From NCBI RefSeq assembly GCF_019711195.1, contig NZ_CP081299.1, positions 6,296,501 to 6,360,500 on the forward strand: a stretch of 64,000 nt of DNA. Reading direction: 5' to 3'. The first letter of the stretch is position 1. Every line of letters starts with the position of its first letter. The notes beneath the pieces are model-generated. The model was not told the origin of the DNA, made no database searches, and saw only the letters and a list, made by a program, of their open reading frames with translations. The translations under genes and the position numbers were made by a program. This DNA comes from Dyadobacter sp. NIV53. Lineage in GTDB: Bacteria > Bacteroidota > Bacteroidia > Cytophagales > Spirosomataceae. Positions 17,154 through 26,510 of this stretch are shown piece after piece.

Positions 17154-18037
17154 GATTTCGATTTATTTAATTTCACGCTGGATACCAATATTGACTTCAT
17201 TACTCTTGATGTATCAATTAAAAAGTAAATCAGATGATGAGATTTTGAATGAACTTTTGCCCAGCGATAACGTATTTTTAAGTTCGATGGTGATTTAATG
17301 GAAAACAGCGACAGTTTCAGGAATTTAAAAAATGACAATTTTTTAATTGTGTTAATACCCGTATCATTTACATGGCTGAATACAACCGCTTTGGCAGAAA
17401 CTAATAATTTATAACCAGCATTAGCCGCACGCAAAGTGTAATCATGATCGGCGTTGTACTGAGGGAAATTCACGTCATCAAACAACCCGATTTCCTTAAA
17501 TGAATTAATTGGAATCAATGTACCTCTTCCTGGCAAATAGGATGTTTCTATAAATTCATAATCCTTTTGCAGCTGATCCAATTCCAGGGAACCATTTAGC
17601 GATGGCCGGCGATAGGCCAGGTAAGGATTCCATATAATTCCTGCATAATGAACAGAATTCGGATTATTGATATCCGCAGAAACGGAGCCGATCAGTGAAT
17701 GCGGGTTTTTGTCTGCTGCTTTTACAAGCTCCTCTATATAATCAGGTTTTACAATTAAATCATTGTTCAATGCGAGAATAAAATCTTTTTCGCTGTGTTT
17801 CAAACCAAGTACATATTGTACACCCACATTCATCGCTTTCGTCCACCAAAGATTTCCATCTCCCTTCAAAACAATTACATCAGGAAATTTTTCAGCAATT
17901 ACTTCTGATGTAGAGTCGGTAGAACCATCATCCACAACAATGATCCTGAAATCTGGATATGTTTGTGTTTTTAATGTTTCGATACATGCAAGTGTATAAT
18001 TAAGCCTGTTATATACCGGAATTATGACTGATATCAT
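17150..18037 (-). CDS. GT2-family glycosyltransferase
   Basis: 295 residues from the ATG at 18037, where the family motif begins (MISVIIPVYNRLNYT); the frame is open further upstream to 18097 but that part has no family character. GT-A fold with VVDDGSTDSTSEV, the metal-binding region in FILALNNDLIV, the ASTSYLPGRG-like segment SYLPGRGTLIPI and NADHDYTLRAANAGYKL. The layout resembles rhamnosyltransferase-type WbbL/RfbF enzymes. It is co-transcribed with the GT4 gene that it overlaps. Confidence 0.85.
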   Translation of the reverse strand: MISVIIPVYNRLNYTLACIETLKTQTYPDFRIIVVDDGSTDSTSEVIAEKFPDVIVLKGDGNLWWTKAMNVGVQYVLGLKHSEKDFILALNNDLIVKPDYIEELVKAADKNPHSLIGSVSADINNPNSVHYAGIIWNPYLAYRRPSLNGSLELDQLQKDYEFIETSYLPGRGTLIPINSFKEIGLFDDVNFPQYNADHDYTLRAANAGYKLLVSAKAVVFSHVNDTGINTIKKLSFFKFLKLSLFSIKSPSNLKIRYRWAKVHSKSHHLIYFLIDTSRVMKSILVSSVKLNKSKS

Positions 18038-18118
18038 GGTTATGTTTTTAAGCTGATTAAACTTTCCATTCATTGCCTGGTTTAGAAAATAATGCAATTC
18101 CGGAATGTTAAAATATTA

Positions 18119-19366
18119 TTAGCTATGCTGAAATTCTCTGTACATCCCAGGATTTCTCCTCACCAGTTTTTGCTTTTTCTTTTTTTCGATAAAGTCTGGC
18201 TGTGCATAACATATTACGATCAGTGCAAAGAAAAAGATTTGCCGCGGATCAGTAATAAAGCGTGAATAATAGAACATGGCAATAATTAAAAGTGACATCA
18301 CAGTGATAACAATGCCTCTGTTTTTCTCCCAAAATAAAGAAAACGTTACAGCAAATGTGATGACCAGTACAAGCATATTAGCAATACCCGTTTCATAGAT
18401 TTGGATAAATGCCTCGTTCATACTGATATGTTCAAGTATATTGATGCGCTTGCCATCTATGTCAAAAATGTGGGAAACAATTCCTAAACCCTGCCCAAAT
18501 GCATAGCTCTGCCGGGACTGCAAAATATATTCAAGTATTCGGGAGCGTTCTGCTTTTTCTTCATTGTCTGAATTCAGATACAAATCAAAACTCCTGAAAA
18601 TTACTTTATCTACAAATATTTGAAAATCTGCAATCGCATTGTAACAGACCACTACCACAACAACTGTTAAAGTAGCGAGGGTAATGGTTTGAAAAATCAG
18701 TCTGGGGTTTTTAAACATATAAATTCCTACGGAGACAACCAGGCCCAGGTAGAAAAATTTGTTATCCGTAAGTGATGAAAGAAATATAGATATAAAAATG
18801 AGCGAAATAGTAAGCAGCTTAAATTTATCCCGAAGCAACCCGTAATTAATTAAAAATAACCAGAATATACCCGTTGCATGCGAGGATCCATTCCCAAATA
18901 ATCCGTTGTGTTCGTCAATATTCCAGGGTTCAGCCAGATATTCTCTTACTATAAAAGGTATATTTAAAAAGAACTGAACACAACCTATGACGTATAAATG
19001 ATATAAAACTTTCTTAATATCTATTTCTTCATTCTTAATTAACTGAGCGAAAAAATATAAAATAAAAATAAACCGGATGTTATAGTAAAACCGGAAAAGT
19101 GCTAAGGGGGATAATCCAAACATGTAGAGCTGTGCAAACATAAAACCAAAGTTTATGGCCAGCATAATTCCAATATTTATTAAATTTTGTGTCAGCGTTT
19201 GTGAAAAACATACATACACAAAAGATATAAGGAATAGCAGGTCAAACAGGAGCCATGGAGCTCGTGCTTTTCCTAAAAAGATAAGAAACACTGTCAAACC
19301 AACCAGAATATATCTGGTCCATTTATTTGTGTCAATAGTTTTGTTCAATAATGTATGTGTTGCCAT
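18119..19366 (-). CDS. O-antigen/capsule polymerase-like membrane protein (Wzy type)
   Basis: 415 residues with about ten to twelve hydrophobic segments (for example YILVGLTVFLIFLG, LLFLISFVYVCF, ATLTVVVVVVCYN, MLVLVITFAVTF). A large hydrophilic loop near residues 255-315 carries a SFDLYLNSDNEEKAERSRILEY segment. The topology and the loop with an arginine-rich R-S-R-I motif fit Wzy-type polymerases, which join lipid-linked repeat units in the periplasm. Sequence conservation in this family is low, so the call rests on topology and on its place among glycosyltransferases and a flippase. Confidence 0.7.
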   Translation of the reverse strand: MATHTLLNKTIDTNKWTRYILVGLTVFLIFLGKARAPWLLFDLLFLISFVYVCFSQTLTQNLINIGIMLAINFGFMFAQLYMFGLSPLALFRFYYNIRFIFILYFFAQLIKNEEIDIKKVLYHLYVIGCVQFFLNIPFIVREYLAEPWNIDEHNGLFGNGSSHATGIFWLFLINYGLLRDKFKLLTISLIFISIFLSSLTDNKFFYLGLVVSVGIYMFKNPRLIFQTITLATLTVVVVVVCYNAIADFQIFVDKVIFRSFDLYLNSDNEEKAERSRILEYILQSRQSYAFGQGLGIVSHIFDIDGKRINILEHISMNEAFIQIYETGIANMLVLVITFAVTFSLFWEKNRGIVITVMSLLIIAMFYYSRFITDPRQIFFFALIVICYAQPDFIEKKKKQKLVRRNPGMYREFQHS

Positions 19367-19463
19367 ATTTAAGACTTGTATTAGTAAGCCAATTGTGTAA
19401 TTTTTATCAATTACCTATTCAGAAAAATAAGAAAATAATGTTTCTGAATTGCGTATATCATTA

Positions 19464-20147
19464 TCAGTTTTTTAAGTCTGGAACTTTTTCAGAATATTCA
19501 TCCAGAAATGGATCAATGTTATTAAATAAACCAATATTTTTTTGTATTTTTTCTGTTTCCCAATTCCACCATTTTAATTTTAAAAGTTTTTCAATTTGTT
19601 CATCAGAAAATCTTTTTTGATGGGCTTCGCAGGAATTCCACCAACAATCGTATAAGGTAATACGTTTTTGGTAACTACGGAACCAGCAGCTACAATAGCA
19701 CCATCTCCAATAAACAAACCATCAAGAATCGTTACATTATTTCCAATCCACACGTCGTTTCCTATATTAAGAACATACTTTTTTCATCATCAACAAACAA
19801 ATGTTCTTCAAAAATAGCCTCTTTCACAAAGCTTACTCCGGTCGGGCTGACCGGAGAAAAAACGAAGGATGTGTTGACACAAAAGTAGTAGAAGGATGCC
19901 TGCCTACATATGTTTGTACAAATGATCCAATTGAACAATATTTACCAATTTTACATTTTAAAATCCTGCTCTGATTAGCAATGTAAGTTCCTGTTCCTAA
20001 TTCTGATGATCCTACAAATGATCCGTTTCCAATCCAGTTATTTCCTTCAAATTTATTTTTTGTATCCAGGTTTACATTCCCTTTAAACACAACACCATTT
20101 CCCCTGGAAGATAATTTATAGTATAAAATTTTTAAAAGCCTTTTCAT
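19464..20147 (-). CDS. Hexapeptide-repeat O-acyltransferase, broken by three frameshifts
   Basis: The gene can be followed from MKRLLKILYYKLSSRG (ATG at 20147) through three frames. The first part has the left-handed beta-helix (FEGNNWIGNGSFVG, ILKCKIGKYCSIG) and STHPSFF. Adding one base to the A6 run at 19857-19862 restores SPVSPTGVSFVKEA. One base at T6 19779-19784 restores KKYVLNIGNDVWIGNNV, and one at T6 19613-19618 restores IVGGIPAKPIKKRFSDEQI. The corrected product has 228 residues, ends DEYSEKVPDLKN, and is a typical CapG/WbbJ-like acetyltransferase with the DVWIG and GGIPAK motifs. It would O-acetylate the repeat unit. Three independent single-base gaps, all in 6-base runs, favour sequence error, but real decay cannot be excluded. 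Confidence 0.78.
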
Positions 20148-20179
20148 ATCTTCAAATGAGTTACTTATCCTGAATCAGT

Positions 20180-21324
20180 TTACCGGTTTATCTTTTTTAA
20201 TAAAAAATGCTTTACCAGTGCATATGTATTTCGGGCAGTTATATTTTTATAATCATAAAGCAATCTGAGAACGGTTAAATCTTTTTGATTTTTTGTCCCG
20301 TTTTTTCCGGTTTTTGTATCATACAAAAAAATATCGGCTCCATCAATATCATAAATTATGTTATCTTCATGAGGACGCATTCTCAAACCAAATGACTTGA
20401 CAATTTCAAAGGTTCGGCTGCCATAGACAGCAAATATCTTTTATTGGTATTTGTTTTGGTGCCGTATAAATTGACCAGCAACTCAGAATCCTGAACACTG
20501 ATCATAATTCCCATTTCTTTCCTTTCAAAAAAAGCATCATATTTTACTGCTTCTTTCAATGAAGGAGTTTTATAATTCAGAAATGAAGTTTGTAGAGGAA
20601 CCTGATATTTGGTGTTGTTTATTTTATTGTGGGTACCGGCATCACTAAAATTAGTTGATAATGAAACCTGTGGATAGACAAAATATTTATCCGTTTTCAC
20701 AACATAAGTGATAAAATATTTAAGCCATGAAGACTTTGGCCAGCTCGTTACAAAAGCCGGGATCTCATCCTGGGAAACCAGCTCCTGTTCGTTCTGAATA
20801 TACCAGTCATGAAATTTTTTCCACATCGCCGAGGTCCAGCATTGGCCCCAGGATTGTGCGAATTGCATGAAGAAAATGTCAAATCCATTATTGGAAGCTA
20901 TAAACGGCCTTGCCGAATTGACATTCCATTCGTGTTTATATAATGATATTCCTGCTATGTAATCCTCATTGCCATAAGCAGTTAACATTTGCAGGCTGTA
21001 ATTGTAAAATTGTGGCGAAACAAATACATCATCTTCAAGCATGATCAGTGAGCCATAAGTAGCTGACATATTTCCACATAAAAGAACGTGTTTTCTCAGA
21101 CCCAGATTTGCTACATGTGGGATAACTGTCTTGTTGCCGTGTTTCCATTCGAACGCATTGGCAATTTCAACAACTTCCTGATGAGAATCAGAATCCTGAT
21201 AATCAATGCTAATGATCAGTTCAATGCCGTTTACCGGATATTGTGCACGCTCTAGCGAGGACAACAGTCTTTTTAAAGAGACTGGCCTGTTATAAGTTAC
21301 AACTGCTATTGCCGGTTTGATCAT
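20180..21324 (-). CDS. Glycosyltransferase family 2-like protein, broken by one frameshift
   Basis: The 5' frame (20383-21324) starts IKPAIAVVTYNRPVSLKRLL and carries LIMLEDDVFVSPQF (DxD-like metal site) and WGQCWTSAMWKKF. It then runs out of frame at NKRYLLSMA. Adding one A to the A4 run at 20439-20442 gives KKIFAVYGSRTFEIVKSFG and leads directly into the 3' frame (GLRMRPHEDNIIYDIDGAD). The restored protein is 381 residues. The N-terminal part is a GT-A fold glycosyltransferase like those acting in surface-polysaccharide synthesis; the C-terminal ~70 residues are an extension I do not recognise. It lies between two other locus genes on the same strand with short spacers. Confidence 0.75.
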
Positions 21325-21383
21325 AAATTATTAGTCGTACGTTTTATAATTACTGTTTCTGATTTTTTGGAATGATTAAAAAA

Positions 21384-22284
21384 TCAACCGAAATTCATTA
21401 ACTGCTTTTTTATTATGTATTTAATATTTTGTTTCAGGCGTAATTTCCATGGTGCTCTTAAATGCAAACTTTTGATCTTTTCTGATACAAATTTTGGAGC
21501 AAGGATTTTTCTCGTGATTAAATGATTATATAAAAAGACATCAAGAAACTGGCTTAATTCATCATCATAAATTCCCTTTTCAAGTAAATATTCCTTTATT
21601 CTCATTCTGAGATTTACCAGATTATTTAATATTTTTTCAACCCTTGCCTGGTCATTACTTTTAGATACAGAATCGTCGAGACTATGAATCAAAGCGGACG
21701 GCGTCATATCAAAACAGATTTTGGATTCAGCTTGTATAAGCCTGAACAATAAATCATATTCTTGTGAAGAACTCAGACTTTCGTCCCAGCCACCAACCAG
21801 GTTTAATTTTTCCTTATTCCAAAGATTAGCACTTGTAATACCAAGTTTTGAAGAAATAAGGCCCTTCCAAACACTATTATTATTCGGGTTTACAACCTTT
21901 TTTGTTCCTGCCCCTTTATATTTTTTACAAGAAAAAACTTGAACTGACCAGATGTGCATTATGCTCTTTTAATAATTCCAGTTGTCTTTCCAGTTTATCA
22001 GGAAGTAATTCATCATCGGCGTCCAGAAACTCAATCCATTCACCTTTTGCTTCCGAAAGCCCCTTGTTACGTGCTGCACCTCCGCCTTTTTTCAATTCCA
22101 TGTATGTCCGGATTTTATCAGCATATTTTTTCTGATAATCATCCAGCACTTTTTGTGTTTTGTCTTTTGAATTATTGTTAACCAGGATTAATTCCCAGTC
22201 TGTATAATGCTGGTTCAACACACTTTCTATGGCTCTGCTTACAAAGCTCTCACAGTTGTAACATGGGATTACTATCGAGACCAT
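21384..22284 (-). CDS. GT2-family glycosyltransferase, broken by one frameshift
   Basis: The N-terminal frame (22284 to ~21925) has VSIVIPCYNCESFVSRAI, LVNNNSKDKTQ, KKGGGAARNKGLSEA and IEFLDADDEL, a standard GT-A domain with the DxD motif. The continuation (to 21384) has GITSANLWNKEKLNLVGGWDESLSSSQEYDLLFRL, which is the second half of the same domain. Removing one T from the T6 run (A6 at 21932-21937 on the plus strand), or adding two, joins them into a ~299-residue enzyme. It follows the flippase gene by 34 bases and belongs to the polysaccharide operon. Confidence 0.8.
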
Positions 22285-22318
22285 TAGATTTATTTTTTAT
22301 TTCAATTCTTAAAAATAA

Positions 22319-24964
22319 TTATACAGCAAACAGGTCTGACAATTTTTTCTTTATTGTTGTATGATTGCTTTCCTGTGCTTTTTTAAATCCGGCCATATTA
22401 TTTTCTTCGTTTGCCAAAACAGCATTCAGTTTCTGAATATTTTCATCAGCACTTTCCTTTATGTCCAGAATCAGATTATTAAGATCATTATCATTAAAAA
22501 TGCTGGTAATTTTTCTGTTATCCTGTTTGTCAACAAGAGGGAACGACAACGTACCGCATTTTAATGCAAGCAATAATACGTGTAATCTGTTGCTGATAAT
22601 ATAACTGGCACCGCCATATAAACCGATCGCTTCCTGCAAAGTCAGTTTGTGGTCAATCAGTTCAACATCAAAATCACTTTTTAAACTTTCATATATTTCA
22701 ATTGAAGGTTCGCGGTCATATTTAACCTGATAAGCAACCTTGATCTTAACAGGTGGCTGCCCTGATTTCCCCAAAACATTTTTTATTCTTTCAATTAAAG
22801 GAGCGAGATAAGCTGAATCGTGGTTGACTCCAAATGCATTGGATCTCATACTGATCACGATGTAATCAGTTCCCGTGCCATTCAATTTCTTTTCCGGTGC
22901 ATAAGCCCAGGCAAGATCAGGGAAATGCTGAGGTTTTTTGAATTTATACTTATTCGCAATTTTTAATGATTCGTGATCACGAACAGCATAATAGGAATAA
23001 GAGTAGGAAGCAAAAGATTCTGACAGGCCATTGTAAAAATCGAAAGGGCCAATTGAAAATCCAACCCGAACAATTTTACACCCGAGCAAATTAAGCAAGT
23101 GATATTTCATGTTTAACTGAACATGTTTTATCGCTCTTTTTAATCCTTTTCTTGAAGTATGTCCCGGCTGAATCACCAGATAATACTGAGTCCTTTCGCC
23201 TTTGGAAAACAGCTGTTTTTTTAAAATATCTGTTAAAGCATCTAATAATGGTTTATCTGAAATCTGTGATAAAAGCTGGTCACTTTTATCCGTACTGATT
23301 TCTTCTACAAACCAGGAAGGCGTTGCGGAATCGTCAATGACAACTTGTCCGAAAGGTCGCAGTAAATCAAGTTCTACTAAATTAATTAACAGATCTCCTA
23401 TGTTTTCGACTTGTACCGCTGGTTTATAAAATATTTTCTTTTTCACTTTTTTTACTGGTTTTTTTAGGACTGTGCTTACGATCATCTTTTTCTCAGATGC
23501 ACTAAGCAATACGTAGGATAAAGCACAAAAGAATATAAATAAGGCACCGCTGTGAACGATCAGGTGGGGCCAGTCATTTATTTCAAAAATGGTATAATAA
23601 AAAGTACTGGTAATCAATGCAATGGCAACCAATACAATGCTGCTTAATGATGCTTTAAAAAATGTTGTTTTACTGATCCCCATATTATGTGCTACATAAA
23701 TAGGCATAAAAACGAAATTTTTGAAGGTCAGAATAATACCACTGGCCACAGCAACACCGTATAATTTGAGGCTTGTTTCGCTTACTAAAAATATAGCCAA
23801 CAGTAAATTACATACTCCCATAAAGAGTGTATATATTCCTGGTATACGCAATTTGTTATAGGCACGGTTCAATGAAAATAATGGCAGAACCCCGAGATTT
23901 ATTGGCAGCGGAAGCAATACTAATATAAACAGCCATTTAAGTGAAGCAAAATCCTTGCTGATCCAGATTGTAAGCAGGGCAGGAGCAATAATACAAAGTA
24001 CGCTGACCATACACCCTACAAAAAGTGACAATGCTTTATTGGATAATTTAGTCAGACGAATCATCTGATCAAAATCTTTTTTAGCGTACAAATTCAGGAT
24101 CAGCGGCCCAAGTGCTCCGGATAATGTAATGGATAAAGTCCGGATCATATTACTCCATTGCAGGATAATTCCATATTTTCCTGCTTCAACATTTCCCAGC
24201 ACTTTATTAATTACCAATAAATCAATTTGCAGAAAAAGAATTGTTCCCAGCTGAATAACTATTAACCACCAGCCCATTGAAAGCAATTCGGAAAGAACTG
24301 ATTTATCAAAAAGCTTGAAATTAATTTTTATTGTAGGAGTAAATTTTTTGAAAAGATAATAACTGTAAGAACTCGATATAATACTTCCGAAAAGAATGGC
24401 GATTCCATAACCTGTCAACGAGACTTTTAACAAAAGAAAAATCCCGAATATAAAAATCACCCTTACATAAGTATTAATTACCGAAACCCGGTTAACCAGG
24501 TCCAGTCTGTTCGCTATGTATGCTGATGAATTAAAAATAGATGCAAAAGCTGACATAATGAAAGCTACACTAACACACATGAAAAGAACCGAAGCATCGT
24601 GACCGATTCCAGCCGGAATTGAAATAAAAGATGAAATATTATATGAAAAAATAAACAAAAACGGAGCAAGTATCATTAAGAGAACAAACAGCGAAGTAAA
24701 TGCTGTATTGAAAGTTCTGTTAGCAGCTTCGTAATTATGATTGGTAAGATCAAGTGCAAGGAAACGCGATAGAGAACTGTTAATTGCTACGGTTACAATA
24801 ATCGCATATCCGATGAGCGAAGACGAAAGCGGAATAAGGCCGTACGATCCGATCCCAAGATTTTTGACCAGAAATGGTGGCAGCCAAAAACTAATCACTC
24901 CGTTGAGAAGGAAGAGAAGAATTTGTGAAATTAAATTTTTCTTTAAAGCACTCGCCGTATTCAT
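22319..24964 (-). CDS. Flippase (Wzx-like) fused to a polysaccharide pyruvyl transferase domain
   Basis: 881 residues in one frame. Residues 1-~480 have about 12-14 hydrophobic segments and the start NLISQILLFLLNGVISFWLPP, fitting the MATE/Wzx oligosaccharide flippase group that turns lipid-linked repeats to the periplasm. From about residue 500 (KKKIFYKPAVQVENIGD) the protein is a polysaccharide pyruvyl transferase domain (PF04230): NIGDLLINLVEL, VIQPGHTSRKGL, VGFSIGPFDFYN, VRDHESLKI, IVISMRSNAF and the terminal ISNRLHVLLLALKCGTLSF. A single polypeptide of this type is unusual. The junction at 23447-23465 has two 7-base T runs. Removing one base from the second run (23459-23465) would end the flippase there, with a GTG start for the second protein just downstream, so the fusion may be an artefact. 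Confidence 0.75.
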   Translation of the reverse strand: MNTASALKKNLISQILLFLLNGVISFWLPPFLVKNLGIGSYGLIPLSSSLIGYAIIVTVAINSSLSRFLALDLTNHNYEAANRTFNTAFTSLFVLLMILAPFLFIFSYNISSFISIPAGIGHDASVLFMCVSVAFIMSAFASIFNSSAYIANRLDLVNRVSVINTYVRVIFIFGIFLLLKVSLTGYGIAILFGSIISSSYSYYLFKKFTPTIKINFKLFDKSVLSELLSMGWWLIVIQLGTILFLQIDLLVINKVLGNVEAGKYGIILQWSNMIRTLSITLSGALGPLILNLYAKKDFDQMIRLTKLSNKALSLFVGCMVSVLCIIAPALLTIWISKDFASLKWLFILVLLPLPINLGVLPLFSLNRAYNKLRIPGIYTLFMGVCNLLLAIFLVSETSLKLYGVAVASGIILTFKNFVFMPIYVAHNMGISKTTFFKASLSSIVLVAIALITSTFYYTIFEINDWPHLIVHSGALFIFFCALSYVLLSASEKKMIVSTVLKKPVKKVKKKIFYKPAVQVENIGDLLINLVELDLLRPFGQVVIDDSATPSWFVEEISTDKSDQLLSQISDKPLLDALTDILKKQLFSKGERTQYYLVIQPGHTSRKGLKRAIKHVQLNMKYHLLNLLGCKIVRVGFSIGPFDFYNGLSESFASYSYSYYAVRDHESLKIANKYKFKKPQHFPDLAWAYAPEKKLNGTGTDYIVISMRSNAFGVNHDSAYLAPLIERIKNVLGKSGQPPVKIKVAYQVKYDREPSIEIYESLKSDFDVELIDHKLTLQEAIGLYGGASYIISNRLHVLLLALKCGTLSFPLVDKQDNRKITSIFNDNDLNNLILDIKESADENIQKLNAVLANEENNMAGFKKAQESNHTTIKKKLSDLFAV

Positions 24965-25025
24965 TATAAAATTTTTACTTGAAAAATTGTTACCGGGCTT
25001 AGGTCATACCTGGTTATTTATAGCA

Positions 25026-25062
25026 ATCAAAATCCTGAGTCAATTGTTATCAGGATTTTGAT
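25026..25062. terminator. Hairpin between gmd and the flippase gene
   Basis: Perfect 13-base inverted repeat (25026-25038 with 25050-25062), 11-base loop. The better T-rich tail is on the plus strand (ATTTTATTATTTT), opposite to the genes, so it may not terminate the minus-strand transcript. Confidence 0.4.
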
Positions 25063-25187
25063 TTTATTATTTTCAGCAGAACAAAAAATACTGCTCAATT
25101 GAATTTTAACGGCTATAATTAATAAATAAACTATCCGGCATTGATAATAAACTATTGAAATTATAGTAAGTACCATTAATCATTAAC

Positions 25188-25217
25188 AGAGCATCAGTTA
25201 GTTAAAAATGATGCTCT
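25188..25217 (-). terminator. Hairpin downstream of gmd
   Basis: Nine-base stem (25188-25196 with 25209-25217), 12-base loop, just past the gmd stop at 25243. On the minus strand a short T-poor tail follows, so it is a weak terminator or a processing site. Confidence 0.45.
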
Positions 25218-25242
25218 AAAAATTTCAAAATGATATCAGTTA

Positions 25243-26385
25243 TTATTCAAAATAATTCAATACTCCAAATCCTTCTTTCAGCAATAACTGATCTTTCTGG
25301 AACAAACGAAGATCAGATGTTGCCATATCTTCTATCAGGCTGTCCAATGTATGTTTAGGTTTCCATCCCAATTTTTCGTTGGATTTTGCCGGATCTCCGA
25401 TCAGCAATTCTACTTCGGTCGGGCGATAATATCTTGGGTCAATTTTCAGGATTACTGTTCCGGGAGCAAGGTGAGCACCTTTTGTTATTCCTAATTCCTG
25501 AATACGCTCTTCATTAATGGAGGCAATAGTTCCTACTTCATTTTCTTCCGAGCCTGTGAACTCAACCACAACACCCAGAAAAGCGAAAGTTTTACGGATA
25601 AACTCACGTACGCGGGTCGTAACGCCGGTTGCAATTACAAAATCTTCTGAAACTTCCTGCTGAAGTATCAGGTACATTGCTTCCACGTAATCTTTGGCAT
25701 GTCCCCAGTCGCGCTGAGAATCAATATTTCCCATGTACAAAGTATCCTGCAAACCTAAAACGATTTTGGCAGCAGCACGGGTAATCTTACGGGTTACAAA
25801 AGTCTCACCGCGCAAAGGCGATTCGTGGTTAAATAATATTCCGTTTGAAGCAAATATTCCATAAGCTTCACGATAATTTACTGTGATCCAGTAAGCGTAT
25901 AGTTTGGCAACGGCGTAAGGAGATCTTGGATAAAAGGGAGTAGTTTCAGATTGCGGAACAGCCTGAACCAAGCCGTATAGCTCAGATGTTGAAGCCTGAT
26001 ATATCTTGGTTTTTTTAGTAAGTCCCAAAAGTCTTACCGCTTCTAGTATACGCAATGTGCCTATTCCATCAGCATTGGCTGTGTATTCAGGCATTTCGAA
26101 GCTAACCTGTACATGGCTCATTGCCGCCAGATTGTAAATTTCGTCAGGCTGAACTTCCTGGATAATCCGGGTTAGGTTCATTGAATCCGTTAAGTCGCCA
26201 TAATGCAGGATGAACCTGGCATTTGTAACATGAGGATCTTCGTAAAGATGGTCAATCCGGTCAGTATTGAAAAGGGAACTTCTACGTTTGATACCATGAA
26301 CGATGTAATCTTTACTTAAAAGAAGTTCGGTCAGATAGGCGCCATCCTGTCCCGTGACACCCGTGATTAATGCAACTTTTGCCAT
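25243..26385 (-). CDS. gmd: GDP-mannose 4,6-dehydratase
   Basis: 380 residues, short-chain dehydrogenase/reductase fold. NADP-binding motif ALITGVTGQDGAYL. The catalytic STSELYG and YPRSPYAVAKLYAYW (Y-x3-K) segments are intact. Also GILFNHESPLRGETFVTRKI and the SQRDWGHAKDYVEAM segment, diagnostic for Gmd. It converts GDP-D-mannose to GDP-4-keto-6-deoxymannose, the precursor of GDP-fucose, GDP-rhamnose, GDP-perosamine or related sugars. No reductase or transaminase for the next step lies in this window. An upstream manC gene supplies GDP-mannose. Very close to the usual family length. Confidence 0.95.
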   Translation of the reverse strand: MAKVALITGVTGQDGAYLTELLLSKDYIVHGIKRRSSLFNTDRIDHLYEDPHVTNARFILHYGDLTDSMNLTRIIQEVQPDEIYNLAAMSHVQVSFEMPEYTANADGIGTLRILEAVRLLGLTKKTKIYQASTSELYGLVQAVPQSETTPFYPRSPYAVAKLYAYWITVNYREAYGIFASNGILFNHESPLRGETFVTRKITRAAAKIVLGLQDTLYMGNIDSQRDWGHAKDYVEAMYLILQQEVSEDFVIATGVTTRVREFIRKTFAFLGVVVEFTGSEENEVGTIASINEERIQELGITKGAHLAPGTVILKIDPRYYRPTEVELLIGDPAKSNEKLGWKPKHTLDSLIEDMATSDLRLFQKDQLLLKEGFGVLNYFE

Positions 26386-26463
26386 ATAACGATGAGATTT
26401 ATAATTTTTTGTTCAGAGCTTTCAGCTATGAAACTAAGTTTCTTTGGATAAAACGGATAAATT

Positions 26464-26500
26464 CATGGCAGGCCGTTCCGTTTTAAACTTGCCTGCCATG
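26464..26500. terminator. Hairpin between manC and gmd
   Basis: Perfect 10-base stem CATGGCAGGC/GCCTGCCATG (26464-26473 with 26491-26500), 17-base loop. It is followed by T5 on the plus strand and by A/T-rich sequence on the minus strand. It lies only 11 bases past the manC stop, so it may attenuate read-through into gmd. Confidence 0.5.
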
Positions 26501-26510
26501 TTTTTCTGTT

